Below, one piece after another: positions 44,803 to 53,383 of a DNA stretch of 63,495 nt. The notes under the pieces were generated by a model. It had not been told where the DNA came from. It saw only the letters and a program-made list of their open reading frames with translations, and did no database searches. How positions within the stretch are numbered: the first letter of the stretch is position 1; every line of letters begins with the position of its first letter. A program made the position numbers and the translations under genes. The stretch comes from Anaerolineae bacterium (GTDB lineage Bacteria; Chloroflexota; Anaerolineae; Anaerolineales; E44-bin32): contig JAUWHR010000007.1 in NCBI GenBank assembly GCA_030605795.1, positions 1-63,495 of the forward strand. The letters run 5' to 3'.

Positions 44803-45885
44803 CTACAACACCTCGTTCAAATCTTGACCGCGCGCGGCGGCGCGTTCAACCCGCCAATCCGCTTCAGTGACCGGCGGCGGCATGATCTCTTCAGCCGGTC
44901 GACGCACCAGACTCAATGCACCCTCCGGGCAGAATGAGACGCAGACACCGCAGCCCACACAACGGGTCTCATTCACATGGACCACACCATCCAGCGACAG
45001 CGCCTCGAACTGGCAATGTTCCAAGCATAGGTCGCAGCCCACGCATAGCTCCTCATCCACCTGGTTGACAAAAGCCGAGCGGGCAATGACGTTCGCAATA
45101 CCCAGGTCGGCCATACCGCGAAGAATGCCACAGGAACATGTGCAGCAGTTACATATGTAAGACATCCCCTGTTGGTTGTTGCTCACCGAGTGCACCAATC
45201 CCGCCTCAGCTGCACGCCGTAACGTGGCCATGGATTCTTCGTGGGTTACAGCTTTTATGGTTGAACTGCGATCAAAGGCGCCTGGTGTTTGGCTGAATAC
45301 CATGCATATGTCCACCGGATGCTCACATGGCTCGCCGATGAGCGCCTTCTGCTTGCGGCAGATGCAATCCCACACACCCCACGCCTGGGCGCGGTTCACA
45401 ATGTCGGCTGCGCTCTCAAAGGGGCGTACTTCCATGTCCATCCGCACACTCTCGCCCACCGGGATGACGCGGTGGACTGATGGCTCTATAGTAAGCACCT
45501 GGCCCAACACCTTCAGGTAATAGTCTTCAAACAGGCGCGCCAGTTCGGCGTCCATAGTGCTCATCTGCATCTCGTAAATACCGACGACGAATGGCATCAG
45601 CCCATAACCCAAGCCCCCTTCCGTCCGACCAGCCGCGATCAAACCCTTGCGAGTCATTCCTTTAAGCTGTTTTGACAACCCTTCCGGGTCACCGCCAATC
45701 CGCTCCGCGATCTGAGCCGGCGTCTCCCGCGTCAGCCGTAATTGGGCTGTCAACGCCGCCTCTTCCGGGGTAAAGATCTTGGCCAGCAGACGCAACTCCA
45801 CGCCGTCGTCGGTCGGTGGAAAGCCATTAGGTAATGCGTCAAGGTGTTCTGCTAATCGTTTGAAAGGGTTGTCTTCCATCTCCAA
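44803..45885 (-). CDS. 4Fe-4S ferredoxin-type protein with winged-helix-like N terminus
   Basis: A 360-residue protein. The N-terminal 100 residues resemble a winged helix (LTAQLRLTRETPAQIAERIG, then KGMTRKGLIAAGRTEGGLG). A middle region has an unusual Cys set (WDCICRKQKALIGEPCEHPV, then YICNCCTCSCGILRG) that may bind an extra cluster. The C terminus carries two ferredoxin motifs, CVGCDLCLEHC and CVGCGVCVSFC. Homologues occur in many anaerobes and may couple electron transfer to an unknown reductase or sense redox state. The gene stands alone with no operon partner. Function unknown. Confidence 0.8.
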   Translation of the reverse strand: MEMEDNPFKRLAEHLDALPNGFPPTDDGVELRLLAKIFTPEEAALTAQLRLTRETPAQIAERIGGDPEGLSKQLKGMTRKGLIAAGRTEGGLGYGLMPFVVGIYEMQMSTMDAELARLFEDYYLKVLGQVLTIEPSVHRVIPVGESVRMDMEVRPFESAADIVNRAQAWGVWDCICRKQKALIGEPCEHPVDICMVFSQTPGAFDRSSTIKAVTHEESMATLRRAAEAGLVHSVSNNQQGMSYICNCCTCSCGILRGMADLGIANVIARSAFVNQVDEELCVGCDLCLEHCQFEALSLDGVVHVNETRCVGCGVCVSFCPEGALSLVRRPAEEIMPPPVTEADWRVERAAARGQDLNEVL

Positions 45886-46141
45886 TCTCCTCTATTTAAC
45901 TAACCGGCATATCCCAACACTTTATCTGGACACATCAATCCACCAGTAAATGATTATACAACTGTCTTTCTTGCCCTTCATTGATGATATCGAGATTCCC
46001 CTCCGCCGGGTCACAGACCCGACGGGAGCAATTTAGGCCGACACTTTGGTCGGCCCCTACATGACCAATTCGTTGATCGCGGCTGCACCTTTAGGACAAC
46101 CCCTGAGCAGGGATAACGGGAGCCTAGGTCCCTTTTGGATT
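45886..46141. other. Intergenic repeat-bearing gap, no gene
   Basis: 256 bases. A GGCCGAC/GTCGGCC hairpin with a GCCCCTAC end near 46030-46062 resembles the family of palindromic repeats at 12553 and 54892. A GGGTCACAGACCC hairpin precedes it. Confidence 0.45.
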
Positions 46142-46915
46142 TCACCATTCAGGTGGATAGACCCACAAACATCCGGCAGGGACTCCGCTTGGATACTTAT
46201 CTAACTCCTGCTGAGAAATCTGATATGGGCCAAGACTTATGACATACCAGCCAGTCCAGGCCGGTGTGAAGAAAACGTAATCCGACCGTTGGTTATCGAA
46301 CGAAGCTACTATGATCATCCGATATTCAAAGATCGTTGTTTGACCATATGGAAAGTCGGTCCTGATCTCATACCGTTCATCCTCATTTAAATAAACCGAG
46401 TACAAGAGCTTTCCAGTTGGGTAGGTCAGTCGTAACGACCTGCAACGACCACCTACATCAACAGCCGACGCCCGAAAGGCTCTATATAGAAAGACGGCCT
46501 CGCCGGCTTTTTCTACGGTTCCCGGAGCTGGGTCCTGACCTATTACTGTTCCAACCGGTTGCTCCAAGTCGAACACATCATGGTAGATATATGTGAAGCC
46601 ACTATCGAGGAGCACTTGTCGTGCTTCTTCATAATCCATACCAACAATCTCGGGGACAATTGCGTAACCCCTAGGAGGTGGCGTACCGGTCGATGTTGCT
46701 GTTGGTCTTGGGATGTATGTAGCACTTGGAGCGTCGGTGGAAGTAGGGACCAACGTTAATGTGGGCGATGCAGTATCAGTGGGCGTGGATGTCTGAGTTG
46801 GAGGCGCGGCTGTCTCCGTGGTTACTGTGGGCGTTTCTGTAGAGGGAGCACACGCGACGATTGAAAGCCCAAGTAGGATAAGCGAGAGGTAGCACATTGA
46901 CTTTTCAGCAGTCAT
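46142..46915 (-). CDS. Lipoprotein with one PASTA domain
   Basis: A 257-residue lipoprotein. The ATG at 46915 has GGAGGG eight bases upstream and places the lipobox (LSIVAC) at the normal distance, so it is preferred over 46972. A Thr/Pro linker leads to one PASTA domain (VPEIVGMDYEEARQVLLDSG ... PVGTVIGQDPAPGTVEKAG). The C-terminal 110 residues form an unassigned beta domain (RSLRLTYPTGKLLYSVYLNE). PASTA domains bind peptidoglycan fragments in Ser/Thr kinases and PBPs, but here no kinase is attached. A role in wall contact is likely. Confidence 0.85.
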   Translation of the reverse strand: MTAEKSMCYLSLILLGLSIVACAPSTETPTVTTETAAPPTQTSTPTDTASPTLTLVPTSTDAPSATYIPRPTATSTGTPPPRGYAIVPEIVGMDYEEARQVLLDSGFTYIYHDVFDLEQPVGTVIGQDPAPGTVEKAGEAVFLYRAFRASAVDVGGRCRSLRLTYPTGKLLYSVYLNEDERYEIRTDFPYGQTTIFEYRMIIVASFDNQRSDYVFFTPAWTGWYVISLGPYQISQQELDKYPSGVPAGCLWVYPPEW

Positions 46916-46997
46916 CCAAACCCTCCAAGCCGTTCCACCGTAGCTACTCAGGTATCGTCTGGAAAGAGGCAAGCCTACTCACGAAGCGACTTTTGGA

Positions 46998-47086
46998 TGT
47001 CATTGCGAGCGTAGCGAAGCAATCTCCTGCCTTCTACATGTAATCAAAGGTGGAGATTGCTTCGTCACTTCGTTCCTCGCAATGAC
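46998..47086. repeat. Dispersed-type inverted repeat (TGTCATTGCGAG ends)
   Basis: TGTCATTGCGAGC opens and CTCGCAATGACA closes the element, with inner GAAGCAATCTC and GAGATTGCTTC arms. This wording is that of short repeats seen in many bacterial genomes. It lies in the gap between the PASTA lipoprotein and the GH3-like gene, which holds no gene over 440 bases. Confidence 0.7.
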
Positions 47087-47355
47087 AGACTGAGTAGTTA
47101 CGTTCCACCATCCATAAAATAAGCAGCCTGGCAAGTTTACGGCGATTCCCCCTCTGCGCGCAATTGATGGTTGAGCTCTCCTCACCTAAAAATCAAAGCC
47201 ATGCAATAAATCAGGGTTATTTCACTAATAATAGGTCGACATCAATGAACATCCTAACCATTTCTCGAGACTAATCGGAAGCAGCGGTAGACCCCTGCTT
47301 GAGCTAAATGGTGTAGACTATCCCTTATTCAACATGCCAACCATGAGGCACTTCC

Positions 47356-48495
47356 ATGATAACCGGCGACCCCAAAGAGATGCTCACCGCTCAGCTCCAA
47401 CCCTGGCACGACGCTATTGCCAACCCGGCTGGTGCTCAAAAGCAAGTATTACCTCGCCTGCTCGCCGACTACGCCCGTACAACCTACGGCACAGAGCATG
47501 ACGCCGCCAAAGTCGCCTCCACCGAGGACTACCGGCATGCTTTTCCGGTCGCCACCTTCGACGACTTCAAACCCCTTATCAAGCGGGTGATGGCAGGCGA
47601 AGTGGACCTTCTCTTGGCTGAGGAGCCTATCGGCTGGGCCATCACTCGCGGTACGACCAGCGGTGAGTCAAAGTTCATCCCTATGACCCCAACCGACCTG
47701 CGCATGCGGGTCAGCGCTGGCCGAGCGATGATGAACTTCGTCGCCGACACAGGCCGCTACGATTTATTCGCCGGGGTCAACCTGAATCTAAATTTTCCCT
47801 CGGTTGTTGGCACCATTGAGGTGGGGGATCGAGAAGTTGATTATGGTTACAGTTCGGGAATTTACACCAAGCATGTCTCGACCTTCACCCCCATCCGCTC
47901 CCGGCCAACGCAGGATGATATCGACGCCTTGGGCGGTGGCAAGACCATGCGCGATTGGGAAGCACGTTTCGAGTTGGCTTACCAGAAGTGCAAGGATGAA
48001 AACGTTACCCTGGTGGGCGGTGTAGCCCCCACCACGCTGCGTTTTGCCCGTTACCTGCGCCGGAAACACGGTCTTTACCCCAAGGACCTGTGGAGAACCC
48101 AGATCATGACCTTGGGGAGTGTGCCGGGTATCAACACCCGCTACCAGCCAGCGCTCACTGCGCTCTACGGACCGGTTGTCATCCGCGAAATCTATGGCAC
48201 GACAGAGGGGATTTTCGGCCAGCAGCGCGACGAGCGGAGGGCATGGGTTCCAAACTACGACCTGTTCTTCTTCGAAGTCACCACCCGCTCCGGGATCAAA
48301 ATGCTCCACGAAATGCGACCAGGCGAGATGGGCAGCTTGATCGTCTCAACACCGGTATTGCCCCGCTACCAGATAGGCGACCTGATCCTCGCTCTGCGAC
48401 CACCCTATTTCCGCTGTATCGGTCGTGACCGTTGGTGGACGCCTTTGCTATACGCCTGGCACGAGTTTATGTCCTTCAACCTGGGCCGGCTGTAG
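47356..48495 (+). CDS. GH3-family acyl-adenylating protein, short form
   Basis: A 379-residue member of the GH3 (auxin-responsive promoter) superfamily. The N-terminal region YARTTYGTEHDAAKVASTED and the ATP loop ITRGTTSGESKFIPMT are typical, as are a later IREIYGTTEGIFGQQ motif and PGEMGSLIVSTPVLPRYQIG. Plant GH3 enzymes conjugate acyl acids to amino acids. Bacterial ones are usually 500 or more residues; this one stops after RDRWWTPLLYAWHEFMSFNL and lacks the C-terminal subdomain that completes the adenylation cycle. It may be a natural short form or a decayed gene. Substrate unknown. Confidence 0.8.
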   Translation: MITGDPKEMLTAQLQPWHDAIANPAGAQKQVLPRLLADYARTTYGTEHDAAKVASTEDYRHAFPVATFDDFKPLIKRVMAGEVDLLLAEEPIGWAITRGTTSGESKFIPMTPTDLRMRVSAGRAMMNFVADTGRYDLFAGVNLNLNFPSVVGTIEVGDREVDYGYSSGIYTKHVSTFTPIRSRPTQDDIDALGGGKTMRDWEARFELAYQKCKDENVTLVGGVAPTTLRFARYLRRKHGLYPKDLWRTQIMTLGSVPGINTRYQPALTALYGPVVIREIYGTTEGIFGQQRDERRAWVPNYDLFFFEVTTRSGIKMLHEMRPGEMGSLIVSTPVLPRYQIGDLILALRPPYFRCIGRDRWWTPLLYAWHEFMSFNLGRL

Positions 48496-48551
48496 TCTGC
48501 ATCTGGTTATCAGCGCGAGTCGCTTCGGGATGAAGGGTGATTGCAGATTGA

Positions 48552-49004
48552 TCAACCTCGCCGGAAAATACCCCCAAAGAGAAAAGCCGCGCCGAGGACG
48601 ATCAGCACAATAGGCCAAATTATATTCCACCCAAAGGTATCTTTTAAGCCGATACCCAGGAAAACCATACCCAGGATCAGGGTTCCGACGATGTGGGCGC
48701 GGTATTCGGGCACGAGCAGGCGAACGAACACCATCGCCAGCATAATCACCCCTGCCCCGGCGAAGACCAGCGACCAAGCGTCCATCAGCCCAATGGGACC
48801 AAGCGTCTCCAGCAGGTTCATGTTACTCGCCAGAAAAACCACACCTGCCCAGATGAGTATCACAGCCCAGGCTATGCTACCCAGAGGATCACGGCGCCGC
48901 TTTTCTTCCCAGCTCTCCTCCTGCTTTTCATGGGTCTTCTCATCTGCTTTCTCATCCATACCCACTTCTTTTTCATCCTTTTCGGACTGGTCTTGATCAG
49001 TCAT
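48552..49004 (-). CDS. Small membrane protein with four C-terminal helices
   Basis: A 150-residue protein. The ATG at 49004 has AGGAGGAG upstream and replaces a longer frame from 49088. The first 50 residues are highly charged (KADEKTHEKQEESWEEKRRR), followed by about four membrane helices (IAWAVILIWAGVVFLAS, SLVFAGAGVIMLAMVFVRLL, TLILGMVFLGIGL, PIVLIVLGAAFLFGGIF). The plan resembles the membrane part of LiaF/DUF5668 proteins, but the assignment is tentative. It ends in GGIFRRG. Confidence 0.65.
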   Translation of the reverse strand: MTDQDQSEKDEKEVGMDEKADEKTHEKQEESWEEKRRRDPLGSIAWAVILIWAGVVFLASNMNLLETLGPIGLMDAWSLVFAGAGVIMLAMVFVRLLVPEYRAHIVGTLILGMVFLGIGLKDTFGWNIIWPIVLIVLGAAFLFGGIFRRG

Positions 49005-49183
49005 GAGGTCTCCTCCTCTCTGAGATTGCTCTGCGCCATAGGAAATCGGTAGAACAGCCCGACCTCGAATGGGATCGGGCTGAGTCATAGACTGCCGATT
49101 AGCTCGTCCCTCGCTCCGTCACCGTTATCCTTTGTCCATGGAGAAGCCAATCAAGCAATCACCTAGCCATCAATACGTACTGA

Positions 49184-50422
49184 TTAATCAATCGTCTCTA
49201 TCACTTCAAGAATATTAATGCTCCTCTTCTCTAACTCGTTGATGAACATATCATAGAGCTCCCCTCCAATGCAATCTTCGGGAGGGACGATACCTTTCTC
49301 TGATATCAACCCTCTTCCGATAAATAACGCGCCGATTGCCGCGGAGAACCCGGTTACTCTCGCCATCGAGGAAATACCATTTTCGGTATCCGCTTCATCC
49401 CACAGATAATAATTTATCCTCACCTTTTGCCCATCCTTAGTACCGTCCACCGTATTCCACATCACACATACATCCGTATCACCCTCGATCGGCTGCAGCC
49501 TGGGCACTATGACCTTCAACAAGAAATCGCGTGGCGCAATGCTTACACCCTCAATATCCACTGGCTCGAGGTCAAGCATCCCACTCTCTTTCAGGGTTTC
49601 TACCCCCTGCCAATGTCCCGGCCACCTGACGGTCTTCTCGGCGAATTCATGGAGATCTGGGCGGGTGAAGAGGAAGCTGGGCATACCCGGCGTAACGGCA
49701 CACTCCAGCATTTCATCCACGCCAAATTGGTTGAATCTGAAGCTCTCGCGTTCGATGGTTGCATCTACTTCAACAATCTTGCCATCCTTGATCACATTCA
49801 ATTTGACCATGTACTCTCTCAAGACATGGTCAAAAGCCCAGGTGATCATATATCTTAGCGGATGTCTACTCGCCGCTGCTTTCGAAGGTATGCCCCCAAC
49901 CCGTGCGATCGCTGACACTGCACGATCCAGTTTCCTGATACCCTCCCCAACTGTGATGTTGCTTATGCCGGGTGCAAAACCAATACCATCGAGGAATGTC
50001 ACCCCCTTCTCAACCGCCTGTTCATGTAGCCATTCTCCATATTCGTTGATGCTCATCCCATCTGGAACTTCTAAACCTTCAGTTTCGTATGGATCAGGTC
50101 GTCGATGATACTCTTCCAGCATATCGACAATATCCAAACCGGCTTCGATCGCGGTTTGGATGATCTTATAGCTGGTCCTCCTATCGGGCAGCGCGATCAC
50201 CCCGACATCATACCCCTGCATCAGTTGTCTGGCGGGGCCTATATCGGCGACATCAAGGATATGGGTTTTAACCTTAGGACTGTTGACCCAGTTTTTTGCC
50301 CGTTGGAGAGTGTCTTCGTGCCTCCCGACAAGGCCCACGACATCAACATCGTCCTCCTTGACCAAATCCCACGCAACCGCAGCCCCCATCTTTCCCGATC
50401 CTCCAAATATCAAGACTTTCAT
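49184..50422 (-). CDS. Saccharopine dehydrogenase-like NAD(P)-binding protein
   Basis: A 412-residue oxidoreductase with an N-terminal Rossmann fold (VLIFGGSGKMGAAVAWDL) and the saccharopine dehydrogenase C-terminal fold (FLDGIGFAPGISNI, GGIPSKAAASRHPLRY). The family includes lysine-pathway enzymes and carboxynorspermidine synthase-like proteins; the GxAPGxxN motif is typical of the whole group. Substrate specificity cannot be read from sequence. It is a single-gene unit without pathway neighbours. A purine-rich GGAAAAGGAGAAAGGG lies before the ATG. Confidence 0.85.
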   Translation of the reverse strand: MKVLIFGGSGKMGAAVAWDLVKEDDVDVVGLVGRHEDTLQRAKNWVNSPKVKTHILDVADIGPARQLMQGYDVGVIALPDRRTSYKIIQTAIEAGLDIVDMLEEYHRRPDPYETEGLEVPDGMSINEYGEWLHEQAVEKGVTFLDGIGFAPGISNITVGEGIRKLDRAVSAIARVGGIPSKAAASRHPLRYMITWAFDHVLREYMVKLNVIKDGKIVEVDATIERESFRFNQFGVDEMLECAVTPGMPSFLFTRPDLHEFAEKTVRWPGHWQGVETLKESGMLDLEPVDIEGVSIAPRDFLLKVIVPRLQPIEGDTDVCVMWNTVDGTKDGQKVRINYYLWDEADTENGISSMARVTGFSAAIGALFIGRGLISEKGIVPPEDCIGGELYDMFINELEKRSINILEVIETID

Positions 50423-50914
50423 GTTCCCTTTCTCCTTTTCCTTTCGTTAAGATAATGTGATCGGGTATTAGCACCTAGTTTAGACATCAACCCCATGTAC
50501 AAACCTCGCTGGTGCTTTCCCGTGAAACTCCATGTATTGTAATACATCACTTCACTCATGAACAACTGTCAGCTCAGCCATTATATTTCACTTGCATCTC
50601 AGAGGCACTAATACGCCCTAGTGTAGTGTTGCAATTAGCAAATGGCTGATTCGAAGACTAACATCGTTGCTCTTATTACACTGTCAACTTCGATCCTGAT
50701 GAAATATAAAAGATGCTCAGGTGGGGGACCCTATTAAGTATAGGAAGAACCGCGAACTGCTGATGATGATTCAGAACTACCCGATTAGCCTCGGCATAAA
50801 TCCTAGCGATGATTGCAACGAAAAAAAGCCCCAGCACTATAAAGGCACGATATCCCCTTTCCTGCTAGCGACCTTTTTTTATTAGACTCAGCGATCGATA
50901 ATTAAAATCCGCAA
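50423..50914. other. Intergenic region, no gene; IS-end-like and terminator signals
   Basis: 492 bases without a supported gene. At 50721-50744, GTGGGGGACCC then TATTAAGT resembles the inverse of the IS3 end (GGTGGACCCATTAAGT) with one inserted base, so a decayed IS end is possible. A terminator-like hairpin lies at 50822-50880. Confidence 0.4.
50822..50880 (-). terminator. Terminator-like hairpin after the response regulator gene
   Basis: Read on the minus strand, AGCAGGAAAGG and CCTTTATAGTGCT pair through AAAGG/CCTTT and AGCA/TGCT, followed by GGGGCTTTTTTT. It lies 35 bases past the stop of the response regulator on that strand. Confidence 0.45.
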
Positions 50915-51301
50915 TCAACCCGCCCCACAGGGCAAAAAAGCATTAATCGTGGTTCGTAGATCCTTGAATGAGAAAGGCTTTGGCACAAAGGCATCAGCGC
51001 CAGCTTCCTTAGCGGCGGTACGCTCTTCAGGCATTGTACGCGCACTCACTACGATCGTTGGGATGTGCTCCCATGCTGGCTTAGATCGTAAGTTGCGAAT
51101 TAGACATAGACCATCGATGTCCGGCATCATAATATCGGCAAGGATGATATCTGGTGTGAGTCGCTCGAGTAACGAAAGAGCATGCGGAACGTCATAAGCC
51201 AGGTGTACTTTAAAACCATCCGCCTTAAGGAATTCCCCCATGATGGTGCAGAACGATGTGTCGTCATCCACGACGAGAACGACAAATGGATCATCTGCCA
51301 T
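50915..51301 (-). CDS. Single-domain response regulator
   Basis: A 128-residue stand-alone receiver (CheY-like). Acidic residues are in VLVVDDDTSF, the phospho-acceptor Asp in DIILADIMMPDIDG, the Thr/Ser switch in TIVVSARTMP and the Lys in FVPKPFSFKD. No output domain and no adjacent kinase, so it likely works through protein contact, as a phosphorelay intermediate, or with a distant kinase. Confidence 0.93.
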   Translation of the reverse strand: MADDPFVVLVVDDDTSFCTIMGEFLKADGFKVHLAYDVPHALSLLERLTPDIILADIMMPDIDGLCLIRNLRSKPAWEHIPTIVVSARTMPEERTAAKEAGADAFVPKPFSFKDLRTTINAFLPCGAG

Positions 51302-51835
51302 AGGAATAGGGACCTCACTCCGTCAATGCCAAACAATGACTGATGCATAATTCATGCCAAGCCAGAGAATAATGATTTCAAGCAGGAGTTGGTCTATCAA
51401 GACAACATGTCGAACCAGCTAGTTTTCCATTGGATTACTTCGTCCACTCTACGAATCCATTACCGCTTACTTGCTTCCTCAAGGCCACCGACATCCTGCC
51501 AAACCTTAACCAGCCGAAGACCACCTGGGGCACTGACCGCGAGCGATGACCACCGCTGTTCCACTAAAACTTGTTCCCACAAGGGTCCCATTCGTCTGCT
51601 TTACCAAGTTAAATTAAAAAACGCCAGTTTGGACTAAGACTTGCAACCTTAATCTGTGCTGCTAGGCGGCCCACCAGGGGGCGGAAAACGTTCTCTGGTG
51701 GGCATGCCTTTCAATTCTAGGGTTATCGATCAAATCCCGCCAGCGCATGCTCGGACGAAACGAAGGTCGAGTTGAGCAAGTGTCACATACACCGCCCAAC
51801 TCGACAAATTATGTCGGATGCTTTCCTTCGGGAAG
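51302..51835. other. Intergenic region, no gene recognised
   Basis: 534 bases. No frame with ribosome binding site or family resemblance is seen. A GCCCACCAG/CTGGTGGGC hairpin (51669-51703, 17-base loop) lies in it, without a T run on either strand. Confidence 0.45.
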
Positions 51836-52414
51836 TTAAGGTAGGTAGCCGAGCGCCTCTAGCAACCCAGCTCCGGAAAGTCCATCGACCAGCGCCGTAT
51901 TTGCTTCATTGAGCATGAAGGTGAACCCGCGTTCCGAGTCCCCTGTAACGAAAGTTATAAAAACCTGCCCCGGCATCGGTCCCGGCGTGTCGTCTGGTGG
52001 AAACTTCTCAATCACACTCAACACCCCCTCCACCAGTTCGCCCAGGGCATCCAGATCAGTTAGATCCTTCACCGGTAGCGAAAAGCGGAAGTCGGTTTGC
52101 TTCACGGCGAAGTAACTAACCTCACCAGTACCAGCGCTAATACAATCCTCTCCGAAGGCTATAGCTCTGCCAACCGCGTCACCCAGACTTGCCTGCTCCA
52201 TAGCTGATTGGAGTTGAATAGACAACTCGGGAAGAGGTTCACTATTCCACACCCACGCGCAATCCCCGCCACCCGAGGCCGGCGTGGTTATATCCACTCC
52301 CGTAGGTAAGTCTGCTGTATCTAGAGTGGGAGGCGAAGTCAGCATAGGAAAGTTGCAAGCTGCAAGGAGCAAAGTCAATAGAAGGAGTGCGATCAACCTG
52401 AGCATGAAATTCAT
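51836..52414 (-). CDS. Small secreted lipoprotein of unknown function
   Basis: A 192-residue lipoprotein: signal peptide MLRLIALLLLTLLLAAC with lipobox LLAAC, then a linker and a compact alpha/beta domain (LSIQLQSAMEQASLGDAVGR, FAVKQTDFRFSLPVKDLTDL, GPMPGQVFITFVTGDSERGF). A Cys pair (DCAWVW and EDCISAG) may form a disulfide. No domain family is recognised. It stands alone; related lipoproteins with a CNFP start after the lipobox also include the FW-domain protein in this window (ACNFPGF), suggesting a shared lineage of signal sequences. Confidence 0.75.
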   Translation of the reverse strand: MNFMLRLIALLLLTLLLAACNFPMLTSPPTLDTADLPTGVDITTPASGGGDCAWVWNSEPLPELSIQLQSAMEQASLGDAVGRAIAFGEDCISAGTGEVSYFAVKQTDFRFSLPVKDLTDLDALGELVEGVLSVIEKFPPDDTPGPMPGQVFITFVTGDSERGFTFMLNEANTALVDGLSGAGLLEALGYLP

Positions 52415-52594
52415 CCCTTGTTCAATAAAAAATGAAAACGAACGCCCTCACAACTGCAGGCCAAACAGGAACCACATCACCAACCGTCAGAGAGATCCAT
52501 CCAAAGAATATTCGCTTAAGTCCTTCGATTATAGATTTTAGGGTCAAAGTCTGCCTATGGCAACGTAGCGTCGAGGATAAAAGTTCATCTGGAG

Positions 52595-52626
52595 TAAAAA
52601 ACAAAGGAGATCCGCACGCGGATCCC
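52595..52626 (-). terminator. Intrinsic terminator after the YtxH-like gene
   Basis: On the minus strand GATCCGC/GCGGATC (52609-52624) forms the stem and is followed by TCCTTTGTTTTTTAC, a T-rich tract. It lies about 45 bases after the YtxH-like gene's stop. Confidence 0.7.
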
Positions 52627-52669
52627 CGGGAAGAAAAGGTTTTGGCAACGATGGCCAATTGCCTTTTAA

Positions 52670-52897
52670 TTATTCACCCTCAACTGGTGCTTTGCCTCGC
52701 AACGTAGCTAACTCAGCTTCAAGCTGAGCCATACGAGTAGCATAAGCTTCTCGCACCTCGTCGCGGAATGTATCGATCCTTTCCCTGGCTCGGGTTCTGA
52801 GCTCTTCCCCAGCGTAGGGGGCCAGCAGTATTGCAGTGACTGCACCCACCAGCGCACCGCAGAGGGCGCCGGCAAGAAAAGTTGTAAAACGACGCAT
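52670..52897 (-). CDS. YtxH-domain small membrane protein
   Basis: A 75-residue protein. One Gly/Ala-rich membrane helix (FLAGALCGALVGAVTAILLA) is followed by the YtxH signature PYAGEELRTRARERIDTFRD and a coiled-coil tail (EVREAYATRMAQLEAELATL). YtxH-family proteins are general-stress or envelope-associated in Firmicutes. AGGAGG lies before its ATG and a clear intrinsic terminator follows. Confidence 0.85.
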   Translation of the reverse strand: MRRFTTFLAGALCGALVGAVTAILLAPYAGEELRTRARERIDTFRDEVREAYATRMAQLEAELATLRGKAPVEGE

Positions 52898-53134
52898 GGT
52901 TCACCTCCTACCAGACCATTATCGCATACATATCGTCTGAGACCAAACACGTCATTTAGCTGTCGAAAGATCACATGTCATGCCAAGGTATCAAACCCGG
53001 TTGCCTGGCATCCCTGTTCTGCGATATACTCACAATCACCAACACCTATAAAACACATTGGGCACAGGTTCGAGGTTGAGGGTGTTGTACTCAGATTGTT
53101 CTTACGCCGGGCAACAACCATATGAGAGTATATA

Positions 53135-53380
53135 ATGTTAAAGATCTCTATCGAGTATTGCGCAGTTTGACACTATACCGATCGGGCCATCGGTGCGATG
53201 GCCGAACTTCTCAATCAATATGAGTCCGAAATACCCTCAATCAGCTTACTTCCATCGGATAGTGGTAAGTTCGAGGTGAAAGTGAACGACAAATTGGCGT
53301 ATTCAAAACTCCAGACTGGACGTCACGCCGACCCTGGGGAGTTGGTGAAATTAGTCGGTGATCTTCTCAAGGAGGGATAG
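53135..53380 (+). CDS. SelW/Rdx-family selenoprotein (TGA = selenocysteine)
   Basis: An 81-residue thioredoxin-fold redox protein if the in-frame TGA at 53168-53170 is read as selenocysteine. It opens M-L-K-I-S-I-E-Y-C-A-V-U-H-Y, giving the CxxU motif at residues 9-12 exactly where SelW/Rdx proteins have CxxC or CxxU. The rest fits the family: FEVKVNDKLAYSKLQTGRHA, then DPGELVKLVGDLL. A perfect 8-bp hairpin with a GGUGC apex starts 15 bases after the TGA, as bacterial SECIS elements do. Read conventionally the gene would start at ATG 53198 and lose its active site. trpS follows four bases after the stop, with GGAGG supplied by the end of this gene. Confidence 0.85.
53185..53203 (+). promoter_or_regulatory. 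Putative bacterial SECIS hairpin (SelW-like gene)
   Basis: GGCCATCG (53185-53192) pairs perfectly with CGATGGCC (53196-53203) around GTG. The GGT in the apex lies 25-27 bases from the T of the TGA. Escherichia coli fdhF has a comparable apical GGU near 23-24 that binds SelB. Confidence 0.65.
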
Positions 53381-53383
53381 TCG

